In this document: in pieces, positions 1 through 13,151 of the stretch | Layout of the letters: each line of letters starts with the position of its first letter | How positions within the stretch are numbered: the first letter of the stretch is position 1 | Assembly (NCBI GenBank): GCA_944474755.1 | Contig: OX104122.1 | Span: 27,679,956-27,743,955, forward strand | Reading direction: 5' to 3' | From: Limnoperna fortunei | Lineage: Eukaryota; Mollusca; Bivalvia; Mytilida; Modiolidae | Length of the DNA stretch: 64,000 nt | Position numbers and translations under genes: made by a program | The notes under the pieces: generated by a model | Told to the model about the DNA's origin: nothing | Seen by the model: the letters and a program-made list of their open reading frames with translations, nothing else | Database searches by the model: none

Positions 1-220
1 TAGGTGCAATTCACAGTAAAGCCTTATGTAACAAAAACAATTAAACTTATAATCCACATATAAGGCGAGAACATTTAATAATTATTATTAACTTCTTGTA
101 AAAGCGCATTCTTTTTATTGAACGGTGACCATGTGTTAATTTCTACTGATTTCGATTTTAGCTACGCGCATTAAAGCAATGGGTGTTTATTCTTTTTACT
201 CCCCTAACGGGTAATATATA

Positions 221-1470
221 AACGTCTACAAATTAAACCCAACACTGTTTGAATTAGATTTTTACACTGTAAAATTGTTTGCTTTCCTGTGGCACCAAAT
301 CGCCTGCACTATGTCCAGCGGTCTAGACCCCTCGGCCAAATCCGCTATATATAAATATAACTTCATTAACCGGGTGGAACCGTAGACATAGACATAGTAC
401 ATGTGTACTAGCGTGTGACTATGGAATTTTCGTAACCAATACGTATTAATCTGACAGTAATCTAATTCAGCAATTTTGTATATATTATATAGGATGACAA
501 AGTTACTTGTCATACAGTCACAGTAAGTTAATTATATACAAACGTCTAAGTATTGTGACAACCATACAATATATCTATCCATCGGATTTCTGAATCATCA
601 GAAATACAGGGTTAATATCAAATATTTGTATATGCGTCTACAAATTGAACCCAACACTGTTTGAATTAGATTGTTACACTGTCAAATTTTTTGCTTTCCC
701 TCAGCGGGATTCGAACTCACACCGTTGTGACACTGTGGCACCAAATCGCCTGCACTATGTCCAGCGGTCTAGACCCCTCGGCCAAATCCGCTATATATAA
801 ATATAGCTTCATTAACCGGGGTGAATAGTAGACATAGACATAGTACATGTGTACTAACGTGTGACGATGGAATTTTCGTAACCAATACGTATTAATCTGA
901 CAGTAATCTAATTCAGCCATTTTGTATATATTATATAGGATGACAAAGTTACTTGTCATACAGTCACAGTAAGTTAATTATATACAAACGTCTAAGTATT
1001 GTGACAACCATATAATATATCTATCCAGCGGATTTCTGAATCATCAGAAATACAGGGTTAATATCAAATATTTATATATACGTCTACAAATTAAACCCAA
1101 CACTGTTTCAATTAGATTTTTACACTGTCAAATTTTTTGCTTTTCCTCTGCGGGATTCGAACTCACACCGTTGTGACACTGTGGCACCAAATCGCCTGTA
1201 CTATGTCCAGCGGTCAAGACCCCTCGGCCAAATCCGCTATATATAAATATAGCTTCATTAACCGGGATGAATCGTAGATGAACATGTGTACTAGCGCGTG
1301 ACGATGGAATTTTCGTAACCAATACGTATTAATCTGACAGTAATCTAATTCAGCAATTTTGTATATATTATATAGGATGACAAAGTTACTTGTCATACAG
1401 TCACAGTAAGTTAATTATATACAAACGTCTAAGTATTGTGACAACCAAATAATATATCTATCCAGGGGAT
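221..1470 (-). repeat. Three tandem copies of a roughly 412-450 bp unit with tRNA-like core
   Basis: Copies begin at about 221, 633 and 1081 with CGTCTACAAATTRAACCCAA. Each contains, on the minus strand, a tRNA-like block: an A-box-like TTTGGCCGAGGGGTCTAGAC and a B-box GAGTTCGAATCCC, so the unit probably carries a tRNA-derived SINE. The first copy lacks about 36 bp around the B-box, and the third lacks part of the stretch around 1276. All copies share a later block with the small palindrome TGACAAAGTTACTTGTCA. Open frames of about 60-85 codons in the copies are repeat by-products. A fourth, interrupted copy sits at 33425-34520. Confidence 0.85.
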
Positions 1471-1501
1471 TTTGAATCATCAGTATATATACAAACACCG
1501 G

Positions 1502-1534
<33 letters not shown>
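1502..1534. repeat. (CT)n(TA)n microsatellite
   Basis: A CT run passes directly into a TA run, just after the third tandem unit. It is followed by a GC-richer stretch with CCGGCTC repeats to about 1630 in which I see no gene. Confidence 0.9.
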
Positions 1535-1780
1535 AACACCGGCTCAGACCGGAGATTGCCGAAACAGAAAATTATGACCGGCTCCAGTCGAGATCTACGG
1601 GTGATATAACCCAAATTATCACCCGCTCGGACGTAAAATTGCAGACCTAGAGAATTGGTCACAATTAGCACACAAACAAACATTTTCCATTACACGTATA
1701 TTGCGGTGCAGTATCTATATGTGTGTTCTCGATTTTTTTTAGATTTTTAGATAATAGGTAGTTATTAAAATAAAAAAAAA

Positions 1781-1994
1781 CAGTGGTCCTAATTGTCTTA
1801 GCCAATGACAGCAACGTTGTTAATATAATAATACTGCATTGAACTCGGGTGTTAGGGTAGAATATCACATGAAGAAAAATTATCACCTCGATTAGTTTTT
1901 GTTCGTCATTTTGTAATCTCAACACCCGAGTTCAAGGACAGTATTATTATATTAACAACGTTGCTGTCATTGGCTAAGACAGTTAGGACCACTG
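1781..1994. repeat. Foldback element, 73-bp arms
   Basis: The left arm 1781-1853 (starting CAGTGGTCCTAA, ending CTCGGGTGTT) is the near-perfect reverse complement of 1921-1994 (starting AACACCCGAG, ending TTAGGACCACTG). The spacer is 67 bp. The right arm has a 1-2 base difference near the inner end. No transposase is visible; it fits a miniature foldback transposon or a snapback duplication. Confidence 0.85.
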
Positions 1995-4900
1995 CTTCTT
2001 ATTTGTCTATAAATTGCTACGTCGTGTGAATAAGACTATATTTATACACCTTGCTACAGTTACTTGTAAATTTCATCATCTCGAACGATTTCTTACACTT
2101 TCAATAGTGTTGATGCATTGTATATATATTTGACGTAAGTGATTATTTTTTTCCCGAATAGTCGGACCTCCTTGGACACAATCCTATACATCTAATACAA
2201 TATTTGCCCGAATACGTTATATAAATAAAATAAATTGTGTGGGAAATTGATTGTACCTAAAGTGACATGACAAAATTAAAAGTAAATTTTATAACCATTT
2301 GTTTTAACAATACTTTATTACAACTGTTCATCTGAAATAATCCGAAAATAGAAATAAATGGAAATGAGCACTGGCAACATAGCAGCAAGTAGCGACTTTT
2401 GTTAAGAAAACTTGCAAATTTTGTAAGTTAAGATTCGACAAGAGGAGACCATGTCCGCGTTGCGACTCGAACCCGCATTCTCAGTGTTGCCAGGCTCACG
2501 ACCAATATCAATATATTAAATGAAAAATACCAAAGAAAACCGATCGAACAAAATTAGCCGAAAGACAAGGGACAATTACAAATCCGGATATAGACAAACA
2601 TATACAGCGCAACACAAAAACCAAAAACATACAAGCAGAAATAGAATAACCCGAACCCTATAAAACCTTCGCAATCGCGGCACTCACCCCCCCCCCCCCC
2701 CCATCAAAAGTTTCGGTTTTAAAAACGTTTTATGTTGAATTTATCACCATTTTAAACTGCTTCAGATATATCAAGATCGTGAATGTGACATTTAAAAGTT
2801 TACAATGTTAGCCTTGTAATACACATAAACAAGCTGGCATTTTAATATGAACTATAATAAATATTTAAATGTTTATAAACGAGTTTCATGTTAGGCTGTA
2901 TTCCGAGGTCAGTAAAATTACTTGTCATGGAAATGGAAATGCTATATTGCTATCCTATCATCGTTTTGTGTCATTTGCAGAACTTTTATTTTTAAACCTA
3001 AAATTATTCTTATTCAGTATATTTGTACTAAACTTTATTGCCATCAATCACGTCTTCGATTTTGTTCTGTTATAAGATGTAATTGATCAACGCAGTCCTT
3101 GTATCGACATATGTTTGACGTTTAACATGTTTGTTGATAGTGATTAACGTATTTTCCATTCATTGCTATCCTATTTGTTTTCATTGGACACTTGCTGCGT
3201 GTTTTGAATTAGATTTGTCATAATATAAAACGGAAATTGCGTCTCCACCAACCGGAAGTTAACAATTGCTTCAATAACATGGAAGAATTAATAAGGTTTG
3301 CTTAGTGAAAAAAATCCATTAAAAACTAACAAAATACATAAGTTGGGCCTTTTACAACATGTTAAAAGTCTGAAGATTAGAGGAAATTTAATTAAGAAAG
3401 AAAGGAAAATTGCTGCACGAATTTCGCTATATTTGTATGATTATCATTAGAATGACCGCAATATTCAGTTTATCTGAAAATGGTATTAATTATATCGTAG
3501 AAAACATACCATTTTACATTCTTATAGGCTTATAAGTACCATGGTCAATAGGAAAAATAACTCTCATACATTGCGTCAAAGCAATTCCTGTCATTTGTCC
3601 TCATTTCATGAACCTTTTGGTATCGTTTGTCTAGTATTATTTTTAGAATACGATTATGCCGAATGTATGGATTTTATTTTGTGCATGAGAGACAGAGAGA
3701 ATAAAATGAGTGACAATACAATTTAGTTCTTGTTATCGTGTGTGCTAAAACACATTTCATTGTGTTAGTATCAGTCCTCCGAAGAATAAGGTACCGACAG
3801 TGTCAAATAAATGTCACCAAGACAAAATGTAAATACACCAAGATTAATAGACTTTAAAACGCCAGGCGCTCGTTTCGTCTAAACAAGACTCTTCAGTGGC
3901 GCTCATACCCAACAAAATTTGAAATCCAAACGGTTAAGATGTTGTCATACAATTTACTTCGTCAGACTTATCAAGACTCGTCAGTAGCGCTTAAAGACAA
4001 AAATATTTAAAATCCCCAAAATTATAACGTTGTTTAGTTTTTATCATGAAACTGCCAAAAACGTTATACAAAATCCGGCTAAGGCCATCTTCACAAATCG
4101 AATAGGGAAGCCTTATAATTTAAATCATATTCGAAATTTCAGAGCAAAAAAAATGTGGACAATGATAATATATTGTAAGATAGAGAAATAAAAAAAAACC
4201 AGAAAAAAAAACAAAAGCGGACAAAAAGCAGCAATTGAGGATCTGAACCATATATAAATCAAGGGGTGAATTTCGGACGAGTAAGTGTGCATGCTTCCGA
4301 TTAGACACCCGTCAAGTTATTCATTAGTAAAGTTTCAAATCAAGAAGGGGGAAAGACCACATATGTCTCAGAGGAAATGACCTACTGCCATCTTTGCAAT
4401 GGATTGCTCATAACGATAATGGTTAAGGTCATAGACATTTGTCAAAGATGATATAAAGCCTCTGTTTTAGCAGCGGTTTAGTCAACAGCAGTCCCGATCT
4501 AGATGTATCGTTACGTACGTCTTGTAAACTTAAATGTGGACAGCACGATTAGACCGATTTGTTGTTCGCTGAATTTACATGTAATCTACGATTTTGACTC
4601 TTTAAATCTTGACTAATTACCAGGAATTCATGTCCTCTTTCGCCTCTTTTTTTTCTTTAAGAACCATTTTTCTAACCCCTTGTTTCAGTATCATATGAAT
4701 AATGGTTGTATAGAGTGTGGGAAACAAAGATGTTGATATTGTTAGCAAACGATGCTAACATAGAAACAGATGTTATTAATTCAGCAATTTCACAATAAAA
4801 TTGTTTATGATCAATGTTGATAAATGTTCAATCACGCCTGGTGATTATTGTTTGCATAACTTCAATTCCGATGACCCTTAACCCTTCAATTTAATTTTTA

Positions 4901-5278
4901 ATTCTTACAATGAATGAATGTTTTCGTTCGCTTAAATATTTTGTGTGGACGATTTCAATCTTGTATGCATTATTTTTGCATTAATCTGGGGGTTTTTTTC
5001 ATTTGATTATGCTGTTTGAATTGTGAAATTTTAATACTGTCTATATGATGTGTAAGGATATTTAAATAAGTTCAAACACAAGTTGTTCCGACTGTTTTAC
5101 TTTGATCTACTAGTCTGTTTGTGGATTATCTCCTCTCTTAAAACATCAATCATATAATTAAAAAGTTGTGTTCAACACAAAGAGACAAATAAAACAAATG
5201 GCAAAATTGTTTGATGTAAATAAACTAAATATGCAAACTTTCAAGTTAAATTATATTCATCTAAACAGCTAGGTCTAA
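1995..5278. other. Gene-free AT-rich stretch with repeat scraps
   Basis: No defensible coding sequence. It contains a decayed SINE B-box region on the minus strand at 2452-2505 (CGACTCGAACCCGCATTCTC), a C homopolymer at 2687-2702, and a two-copy dispersed motif at 3830-4075. Short open frames at 2869, 3541 and 4120 have no protein-like features. Confidence 0.6.
3843..4015 (+). repeat. Dispersed motif CGTTTCGTCT / TCAGTGGCGCTC, two copies
   Basis: The block GCGCTCGTTTCGTCTAAACA, then AAGACTCTTCAGTGGCGCTC, then AAAATTTGAAATCCAAACGG is followed at about 3957 by a second, weaker copy (AAGACTCGTCAGTAGCGCTT). The same motif recurs at 23922-24003 (GACGCGCGTTTCATCT, TACTCATCAGTGGCGCTC). It is a recurrent motif of bivalve genomic DNA as far as I recall; its family was not checked. 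Confidence 0.6.
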
Positions 5279-5480
5279 AAGGACTTTCAATTACTAAGGC
5301 GATTCACATCTAGATGGCTGCAGGACTTTCAATGCATTACTACTTTAAGGCATCTACATCTAGATGGCTGTAGGACTTGTAATGCATTACTACTCTATTG
5401 CAATCTATATCGAGAGGGCTGCATGACTTTCAAGTTGTGCAAAACAGACCTGCGCAATAAATTGCACAACTTGAAAGTAC
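5279..5480. repeat. Three short tandem units followed by a hairpin
   Basis: Roughly 58-bp units share GGACTTTCAATGCATTACTA and CATCTAGATGGCTG (5285-5430, three copies, the last diverged). A hairpin follows: ACTTTCAAGTTGTGCAAAA at about 5427 pairs with TTGCACAACTTGAAAGT ending near 5478. Confidence 0.75.
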
Positions 5481-5710
5481 GTGTCAAATATAGACCAAAA
5501 ACTATTTTTTCTCACATGAACCTATATTTAGTTATACTGTTCACTGGATCCATATTATGGCCTGCATTAAAAGTCAAAACCACGTAAGATTTTTTAGTTG
5601 AAAAACTTGAGTATTTAACAGGTTCTTTAGTAATGATATCAATCTAGAAAAATTATGAAAAATAATATTCCATAATTAAACTATTGTTGTTTATGTTGTG
5701 TCTTTACTAA

Positions 5711-8077
5711 TCAGGTGTAGATTGTCTGCCATGTTAGTATTAATGGGTGTAGATTGTCAGCCATGTTAGTTTTAATAGGTGTAGATTGTCAGCAATGTTA
5801 GTTTTAATAGGTGTAGATTGTCTGCCATTTTAGTTTTAATGGGTGTAGATTGTCTGACATGTTAGTTTTAATAGGTGTAGATTGTCTCTGCCATGTCAGT
5901 TTTAATAGGTGTAGATTGTCTGACATGTTAGTTTTAATAGGTGTAGATTTTCTGCCATGTTTGTTTTAATAGGTGTTGATTGCCTGCCATTTTAGTTTTA
6001 ATAAGTGTAGATTGTCTGGCATGTTAGTTTTAAAAGTTGTATATTCCCATGTTAGTTTTAATAAGGGGTAGATTGTCTGCCATGTTAGTAATAATAGATG
6101 TAGATTGTCTGGCATGTTAGTTTTAATAGGTGTAGATTGTCTGCCATGTTAGTTTTAATAGGTGTTGATTGTCTGGCATGTTAGTTTTAATAGGTGTAGA
6201 TTGCCTGCCATGTTAGTTTTAATAGGTGTAGGTTGTCTGCCATGTTAGTTTCTATAGTAATAGATTGTATGCCATATTAGTATAAATAGGTGTAGATTGT
6301 CTGCCATGTTAGTATTAATAGGTGTAGATTGTCTGCCATGTTAGTTTTAATAGGTGTAGACTGTCTGCCATATTAGTTTTTATAGGTGTTGATTGTCTGG
6401 CATGTTAGTTTTAATAGGTGTAGATTGCCTGCCATGTTAGTTTTAATAGGTGTAGGTTGTCTGCCATGTTAGTTTCTATAGTAATAGATTGTATGCCATA
6501 TTAGTATAAATAGGTGTAGATTGCCTGCCATGTTAGTATTAATAGGTGTAGATTGTCTGCCATGTTAGTTTCAATAGGTGTAGATCGTCTGGCATGTTAG
6601 TATTAATAGTTGTAGATTGTCTGGTATGTTAGTATTAATAGGTGTAGATTGTCTGCCATGTTAGTATTAATAGGTGTAGATTGTCTGCCATGTTAGTTTT
6701 AATATGTGTAGATTATCTGCCACGTTAGTTTTAATAGGTGTAGATTGTCTGCCATGTTAGTTTCAATAGGTGTAGATTGTCTTGCATGTTAGTATTAATA
6801 GGTGTAGATTGTCTGCCATGTTAGTTTCAATAGGTGTAGATCATCTGGCATGTTAGTATTAATAGGTGTAGATTGTCTGGTATGTTAGTATTATTAGGTG
6901 TAGATTGTCTGCCATGTTAGTTTTAAAATGTGTAGATTACCTGCCATTTTAGTTTTAAAAGGTGTAGATTGTCTGCCATGTTAGTATTAATAGGTGTAGA
7001 TTGTCTGCCATGTTAGTTTTAAAATGTGTAGATTACCTGCCATTTTAGTTTTAAAAGGTGTAGATTGTATGCCATGTTAGTATAGATAGGTGTAGATTGT
7101 CTGCCATGTTAGTATTAATGGGTGCAGATTGTCTGCCACGTTAGTTTTAATATGTGTAGATTGTCTGCCACGTTAGTTTTAATATGTGTAGATTGTCTGC
7201 CACGTTAGTTTTAATATGTGTAGATTGTCTGCCACGTTAGTTTTAATAGGTGTAGATTATCTGCCACGTTAGTTTTAATAGGTGTAGATTGTCTGCCATG
7301 TTTGTATTAATAGGTGTAGATTGTCTGCCACGTTAGTTTTAATAGGTGTAGATTGTCTGCCACGTTAGTTTTAATAGGTGTAGATTGTCTGCCACGTTAG
7401 TTTTAATATGTGTAGATTGTCTGCCACGTTAGTTTTAATATGTGTAGATTGTCTGCCACGTTAGTTTTAATAGGTGTAGATTATCTGCCACGATAGTTTT
7501 AATATGTGTAGATTGTCTGCCATGTTAGTTTTAATATGTGTAGATTATCTGCCACGTTAGGTTTAATATGTGTAGATTGTCTGCCACGTTAGTTTTAATA
7601 GGTGTAGATTATCTGCCACGTTAGTTTTAATAGGTGTAGATTGTCTGCCATGTTAGTTTTAATATGTGTAGATTATCTGCCACGTTAGTTTTAATATGTG
7701 TAGATTGTCTGCCACGTTAGTTTTAATAGGTGTAGATTGTCTGCCATGTTAGTTTTAATATGTGTAGATTATCTGCCACGTTAGTTTTAATAGGTGTAGA
7801 CTGTCTGCCATGTTAGTTTTAATATGTGTAGATTGTCTGCCACGTTAGTTTTAATAGGTGTAGATTATCTGCCACGTTAGTTTTAATATGTGTAGATTGT
7901 CTGCCATGTTAGTTTTAATAGGTGTAGATTATCTGCCACGTTAGTTTTAATATGTGTAGATTGTCTGCCACGTTAGTTTTAATATGTGTAGATTATCTGC
8001 CACGTTAGGTTTAATATGTGTAGATTGTCTGCCACGTTAGTTTTAATAGGTGTAGACTGTCTGCCATGTTAGTGTTA
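5711..8077 (+). repeat. 32-bp minisatellite array, about 74 copies
   Basis: The unit is GGTGTAGATTGTCTGCCATG plus TTAGTTTTAATA. Because 32 is not a multiple of three it cannot encode a repeat protein. Units vary at a few positions: CCATG or CCACG, AATAGG or AATATG, TTGTCT or TTATCT or TTGCCT. The left half is mostly CATG/AATAGG, while the right half (from about 7130) is dominated by CACG units alternating with AATATG and TTATCT types. A multi-unit block at about 6180-6300 reappears at about 6415-6530, including the rare unit with TTTCTATAGTAATAGA. The array ends in TTAGTGTTAACC, followed by an AATAAAG. Confidence 0.95.
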
Positions 8078-11000
8078 ACCTTTTGTTGTGTTTGTATTGT
8101 TCTGTATACCAATAAAGTCTTAATCTGAACTGACCCCCTACATTATGTTTTATTTGAAAAGTTCGAGGATAAATTTATGCCTATTACTATTCTCTTGGTT
8201 ATGTGTTTTTCGTTAAGTTACTGTGAATATGGAGTTTTTTTTCGATATATCTTATCTATTCATACAAAATAATGACGCATGAAGTTATGTGAACGTTATA
8301 CGCAAAGAGATTTTTTTAACGCCTGTTAATTGTTTATTTTTTTATTGTGCTCTTATACTAGCATGAAATGGACATTACTGTTGCAAAAAGTATTTTTAGT
8401 CATTATGTTTTTGAAAGACTCTGCAATTCATGTTTCTTAACCAACGTAATATGCAATTATTATTTAAAAAGGACACATTTTTATGTGGAAGAAACGTGTT
8501 TGATCTCAAATACTGCAAAATCTTTGAAGGACGTGACGTGACTGGTGTATTGAAGTTTTTTCTGTGAAGTTTCTTTTTGAACCTAGAATAAGAGTTTTTA
8601 AACTATTTCTGTCGCAATCATTACACCGGAACTTATGCAGTAGAAACCATAGGCGTCAAATAAAGATGATTTGAAGCAAAACAACGTGAACTTTTCTATG
8701 CAATGAAACATTAAATGCTGTGAAAATCTTTATATAAACCGGTTGTGTTAAGAGGCGTTCACAGGGTACGAATTTACGTCGATCTTCAAATTATAACTTC
8801 AAGTAAATCGTGTTTAGCGCTGTTTGTCTGCAAGGTACGTGTCATATTTTGTACACATGTAGCGCAGTTAGTTTAGTTTCTTTTAAATATTTTTTTCCGC
8901 TAGTATACCATGATGATCCAGATTGAAGTGAGAAGCAGATATGTTTATCGTCTTTTTTAATGTTTTTAGAACAATATACTGTATAATACATTTTGATTGC
9001 ATGTCCACTGATAAAACAAACAGTGTATATAATAGTAAGACGTTAGAACACATTTAATCAATAGAGAAAACTACCTTCACCACTCGGCCATTAAGACCCC
9101 CGAAAGAACATGTAAAGACAACGTAAATATTACCCTGATATATGGTACTCAATGCACACAATGTCTATTAGTATAACTTCTTCAGTCTGCGTCCGTTTGA
9201 CTTTTGTACAAGATAAAAAGAGTAGTATATTCAATGAAAACGAAGAAGAATAAAACAACTTAATAAAGCATCTAACAACATAAAATAGTTGTTAAGCTAC
9301 AAAAGACATGATAAAAGATATATAATACTTAGCAACAGGAGGAAGACTACTTTTGGAGAATGTTACGCTCTGTACACGTTAGAATTTTCTACGTCTGTAG
9401 GTGGTACGTTACAAGATGTATTTTTGAAATCTCTGTTTATTTATTGTCAGTTTTCTTGTTTGAGCCTTTCATCTGTTATCCTGAAAGAATTGTATTAAGC
9501 CATTAAAATATAATTTGAATTTTTTCTTTCTTCTATGAATCTGATAATTTTTGTCTTGATAGTCTGTACCTAAGTTCTATAAAAGGATTTTAAAATTCAT
9601 GTTAAAAATAAATTATTCATTAATAATTAAACTTTTAATGACACGTGTATATATATTTCAAAAGTTAGGTTTCGTTATAGCGTGCTCTGTATCATTTTAC
9701 CTATATCAGTGGTTGGTTTATCGGCTTTTTTCAGTCCTAGCTGACTTGTTACAGTGCTTAATTGTTTGAAAGGGGTTTTAGTAAATTTTTTACATGGCGT
9801 CTAGTATATATAAAGGAGGATATCTATCTTTTTCGACCAAGGTTTGAGTTGAACACACACAACCTGCAGAGTCAGTCGTGGCCACCAATTTGTTCTCAAG
9901 TCAATTATAAATGTTAAGCATCCACAACGATTCTGCTGTAAAAGTTTCTCTACTTGTCCTGTTTAATAACGAATGTTAATTGCAAAAATATACTTAATTC
10001 TATTTTCGCCGACTTAATCCGACCAATGATGGAACCTACCCTTTTCGGAACACCTCTTACTATAATATATGTACACGATAACATATCATGACCAATGTTT
10101 TAGTTCTTTCATCGATTTGAAACTTTATTAATATATTTTTTACCTTTACTTACATTGTTGTAAGAAAGTATCGTTTTGCATTTTTGCGGTTTTGTATTTT
10201 TGAATAGACTTATTTCCGCACTATTTTAAGAAAGAATGGATTTCCATTCAATGAAGATTATTTGCAATGACAAAGTTCATTAGAATAAATAAATGAAGCT
10301 AATAACGAAATGCAGAACACTAAAGAAACGTTCAAAAAAGACAATCACAAATCAGTGAAAAAAGGAGAACTAACAACTACAACGTGAAGCAAATACAGCA
10401 ATTGTCTTTACTTGGTACAGGCATCTACAAAAATGGAGATATACATGTTGTTGCGAAAACAGTTTATTCTTTAGAGATTTTTCCATAAATTTTCACGGCG
10501 ATTTGAGTTTAAGAATTCTACTCGTTCTTAAAATGTAGAATAAAAAGACTTCGATAAAAATTGGATGCATCAGTTTCGAAGAGAAAATATCAAATCATAC
10601 ATTTGTATGTGTGTTCTTGTGGTTTATTGTATAGGTATCTGCCTTTTAAAAACGTTAGTAGATTTGCTTGTCTGTATTAATGTTGTATATATACGACAGG
10701 GTTAGAAAACCCTTACTTCAATTAAATACCGACACACTATATTTTAATGTAACTGTTCAAATAAAGGTGTTTATGTGGTAGATTTTTTCCTGGGTGTTGC
10801 TGTTGTTGTTGCTATGAGGTACTTATACTTAACTGAGGGTTTGAAATTATCTTTGGTTTCTCAAATATTTTACAATATCTAATGTATGGTTTAGAGAGGT
10901 TTTTGATATGTTTTAATTTCAAACATATATAAACCGTTGCTATATAACTTTAGAAGTGTCTTTTATTTAAAAATATTCATGGTTTGTGAATATGACAAAG

Positions 11001-12894
11001 AAATTACTCCTTAAGTAACTGTGATTTGTTTATATAATACCATTTTGCATAAAATTTATTAAATGCAGAGCGTTTGGTTTTTTGCATGTTTGCATGGTTT
11101 AACGCCAATTGAAGAAATGTTTTAGCTAATTACAATCCAGTTTTCATTGGGGATTAAGTAGAGGAATCGGAAAAAAATCCTCGACGACCATCGGCAGGAA
11201 AACTGGATATCTTGTATATCAAAGATGAAGGCGAACAAACTACCCGCAGTGCTGTTCGAACCCGCAGCATTATTAGTTCGCGATCCTGAAAGTTTACACA
11301 ATTGTTTTAATTAAAAACATAAGTATACATATAAGATATGACACTTAAATAACAATTGTTTTTTTCTAAATAAATGGGACCATGTTTGTATTACGCCAAC
11401 TTTTACTCTTTACTATACACAAGGACCCCTTTTACGTATTCTATTTAAAGAAGTTATAATGTGGTGTCACGTCAGGTGCCGTTTAAAAGGGAGGTAGCTT
11501 TTTGTTAAATTGCTTTCAATATTTTTCTTATGTAGACTAAAAACGGGTTTACGTTCAGTTAGCAAAGAATTTGTCTCTCCACTTGTGATGCTCTTCGTTT
11601 AATCTATAATTACTAACGATAACCTTATCATTTTTTATAACTTAAAAAACCGACCACAAAGCATCATAACATAAAATAAGAATAAACAGGTAAAACACTA
11701 AAACATCACACTGAAAACTCTCCCCATAGTGGTTATTCGTAAGATAATGAATAGACGAATATTATGACATGACATAATGTTCGTGGTTCTTCCCTTTTAA
11801 GATTATTATTTTTGTCGGGAGTAGCATTTGCCAAGCTTTTGTGTAGTTACCTTGACATTTATCTATATTTGTTTTTTCCGTATAAATAACACACTTCGTC
11901 GCCATACATACTTATAGGGAACTGTACCTTAAAAGTACACGAGTTTGTCTGATAACTTTTTAAAGCTTATCTTTAAAACAGTGGGGAAAACGGGAAGCCG
12001 AACACCTGGTCTAATTAACTATACACTGCCTTCAGGCGAACGTAAGTTTTTAATTATCGTAGAATATTACGAAACGTGAGACTGTAAAGTAATATGGTGC
12101 TTCTAAATTAATACCAACATCTTTTTATTTCATCTTTAAGGAATAAATCAAACGGTCGATGAAAACATTAACACTAGAGTAAAAAGTTTAATTTCTAAAG
12201 AAATACGAATAACTTTATTGGAAGTAATGTTTATTATACAAATTGGTAGTTTTCACGCAAAGGTTAGTTTAGACAGATTTAATAATTTATAAGGTAAATC
12301 AATCTCAAACAACGAACTTATCGCCGTTACCATTTAAGGCATTCATCAAAGATTTGGCTTAAAGACAAATACTTGTATAAAATTACACAGAACTAAAAAT
12401 GCCATAAACTAAAAAAACGAAATAAGTAAGAATATGACTACAACTAAACTAAGCATTCATTTTAAAGCGTAATAAGTAGGATTATGTTGCTTAACTACAA
12501 CTTAACCCTTTTAGAAGTATATGGATTCGAACGAGGTTAATAACGTTTTTACATCTTTTTAACTAATGTATTTAATATCTAGCGGTTACTCCGTTTCAGA
12601 TGTTTCTATGATGTAGGTGACGCAGCAATAAATAAATGAGTAAGAAACATTAAATTAAAAATTGTAAAGACATCATCTTTGGTGTACTGAACAATCATTT
12701 AATATCAGAATGATAAAATTCATAAATAAACATTTTTACAAACAACAAGAGTCTAAAAAATTTACATTATGCACATGATGGGAAATCTTTCCATGATATT
12801 TAAGTAATTTCACACTCATATAGTCCGCTTCTTTTTAACATGGTCATTAAATACACCAAATTTGTATTCGCCATTGTGTGGCTTTTCGTGTGAT
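8078..12894. other. Intergenic stretch downstream of the neuropeptide gene
   Basis: AT-rich, no gene defended apart from the weak exon candidate at 11982-12041. A SINE head on the minus strand is left at 9067-9101 (CCACTCGGCCATTAAGACCC) and a decayed SINE body at 11163-11285 (GCAGGAAAACTGGATATCTT, GTTCGAACCCGCAGCA). Possible AATAAA signals for the minus-strand gene occur at 12235-12230 and 12219-12214. Confidence 0.5.
11982..12041 (+). CDS. Possible 60-bp internal exon, product unknown
   Basis: A CAG at 11979-11981 and a GTAAGT at 12042 bracket 60 bases that stay open in one frame only: two bases, then 19 codons reading GKTGSRTPGLINYTLPSGE, then one base. The block looks richer in G+C than its surroundings and the reverse strand is closed in all frames. 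The pyrimidine tract before the acceptor is weak. No family is recognised. It is on the opposite strand to the neuropeptide gene, 850 bp beyond its stop codon, and its phase does not match the next candidate exon at 13152. It may be chance. Confidence 0.2.
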
Positions 12895-13098
12895 CTATCT
12901 GCGTTTCTTGTAACAGGCCACGACGTTAACAAGGCATTGAACATGGCTTCTCTTCTTAGCTCTAACACTTTCTCTCTGGTCGTTAAGAACATCCAATTGT
13001 TGTGCTATAAAGGCTTCCTGTTCTTGAAGTTGCTCCAATTGACTTTTGTAGAAGACTTCTAAAATTGTTTTCATGAATCTGTAGTCTTCAATGTTCTC
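12895..13098 (-). CDS. Terminal exon of allatostatin-C-like prohormone (mature peptide)
   Basis: The exon follows a clean acceptor (CCTTTTTACTTTTTAG) and reads 67 codons to TAG at 12897-12895; the other two frames close within nine codons. It starts ENIEDYRFMK, continues with a Gln/Glu-rich, probably helical spacer (QLEQLQEQEAFIAQQL), and ends AKKR-SHVQCLVNVVACY-KKRR-stop. KKR and KKRR are prohormone-convertase sites, releasing a 13-residue peptide with one Cys pair six residues apart. Arthropod allatostatin C peptides end QCYFNPISCF (AST-CC: QCAFNAVSCF); the shared pattern is Q-C-x2-N-x3-C-aromatic, unamidated here because no Gly precedes KKRR. Single-copy peptide, extreme C-terminal position and a trailing basic run match AST-C precursors. 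AST-C receptors are the invertebrate relatives of somatostatin receptors. Possible AATAAA signals lie downstream (for example 12235-12230). An alternative is another small disulfide neuropeptide. Confidence 0.8.
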   Translation of the reverse strand, partial: ENIEDYRFMKTILEVFYKSQLEQLQEQEAFIAQQLDVLNDQRESVRAKKRSHVQCLVNVVACYKKRR

Positions 13099-13151
13099 CT
13101 AAAAAGTAAAAAGGATTAGAAAGATGTAATATGATCGTTTGTGTTTTTCAG

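Noticed and set aside
5711..8077. CRISPR-like regularity
   Set aside because: Units are contiguous without unique spacers, there are no cas genes, and the DNA is eukaryotic. It is a minisatellite.
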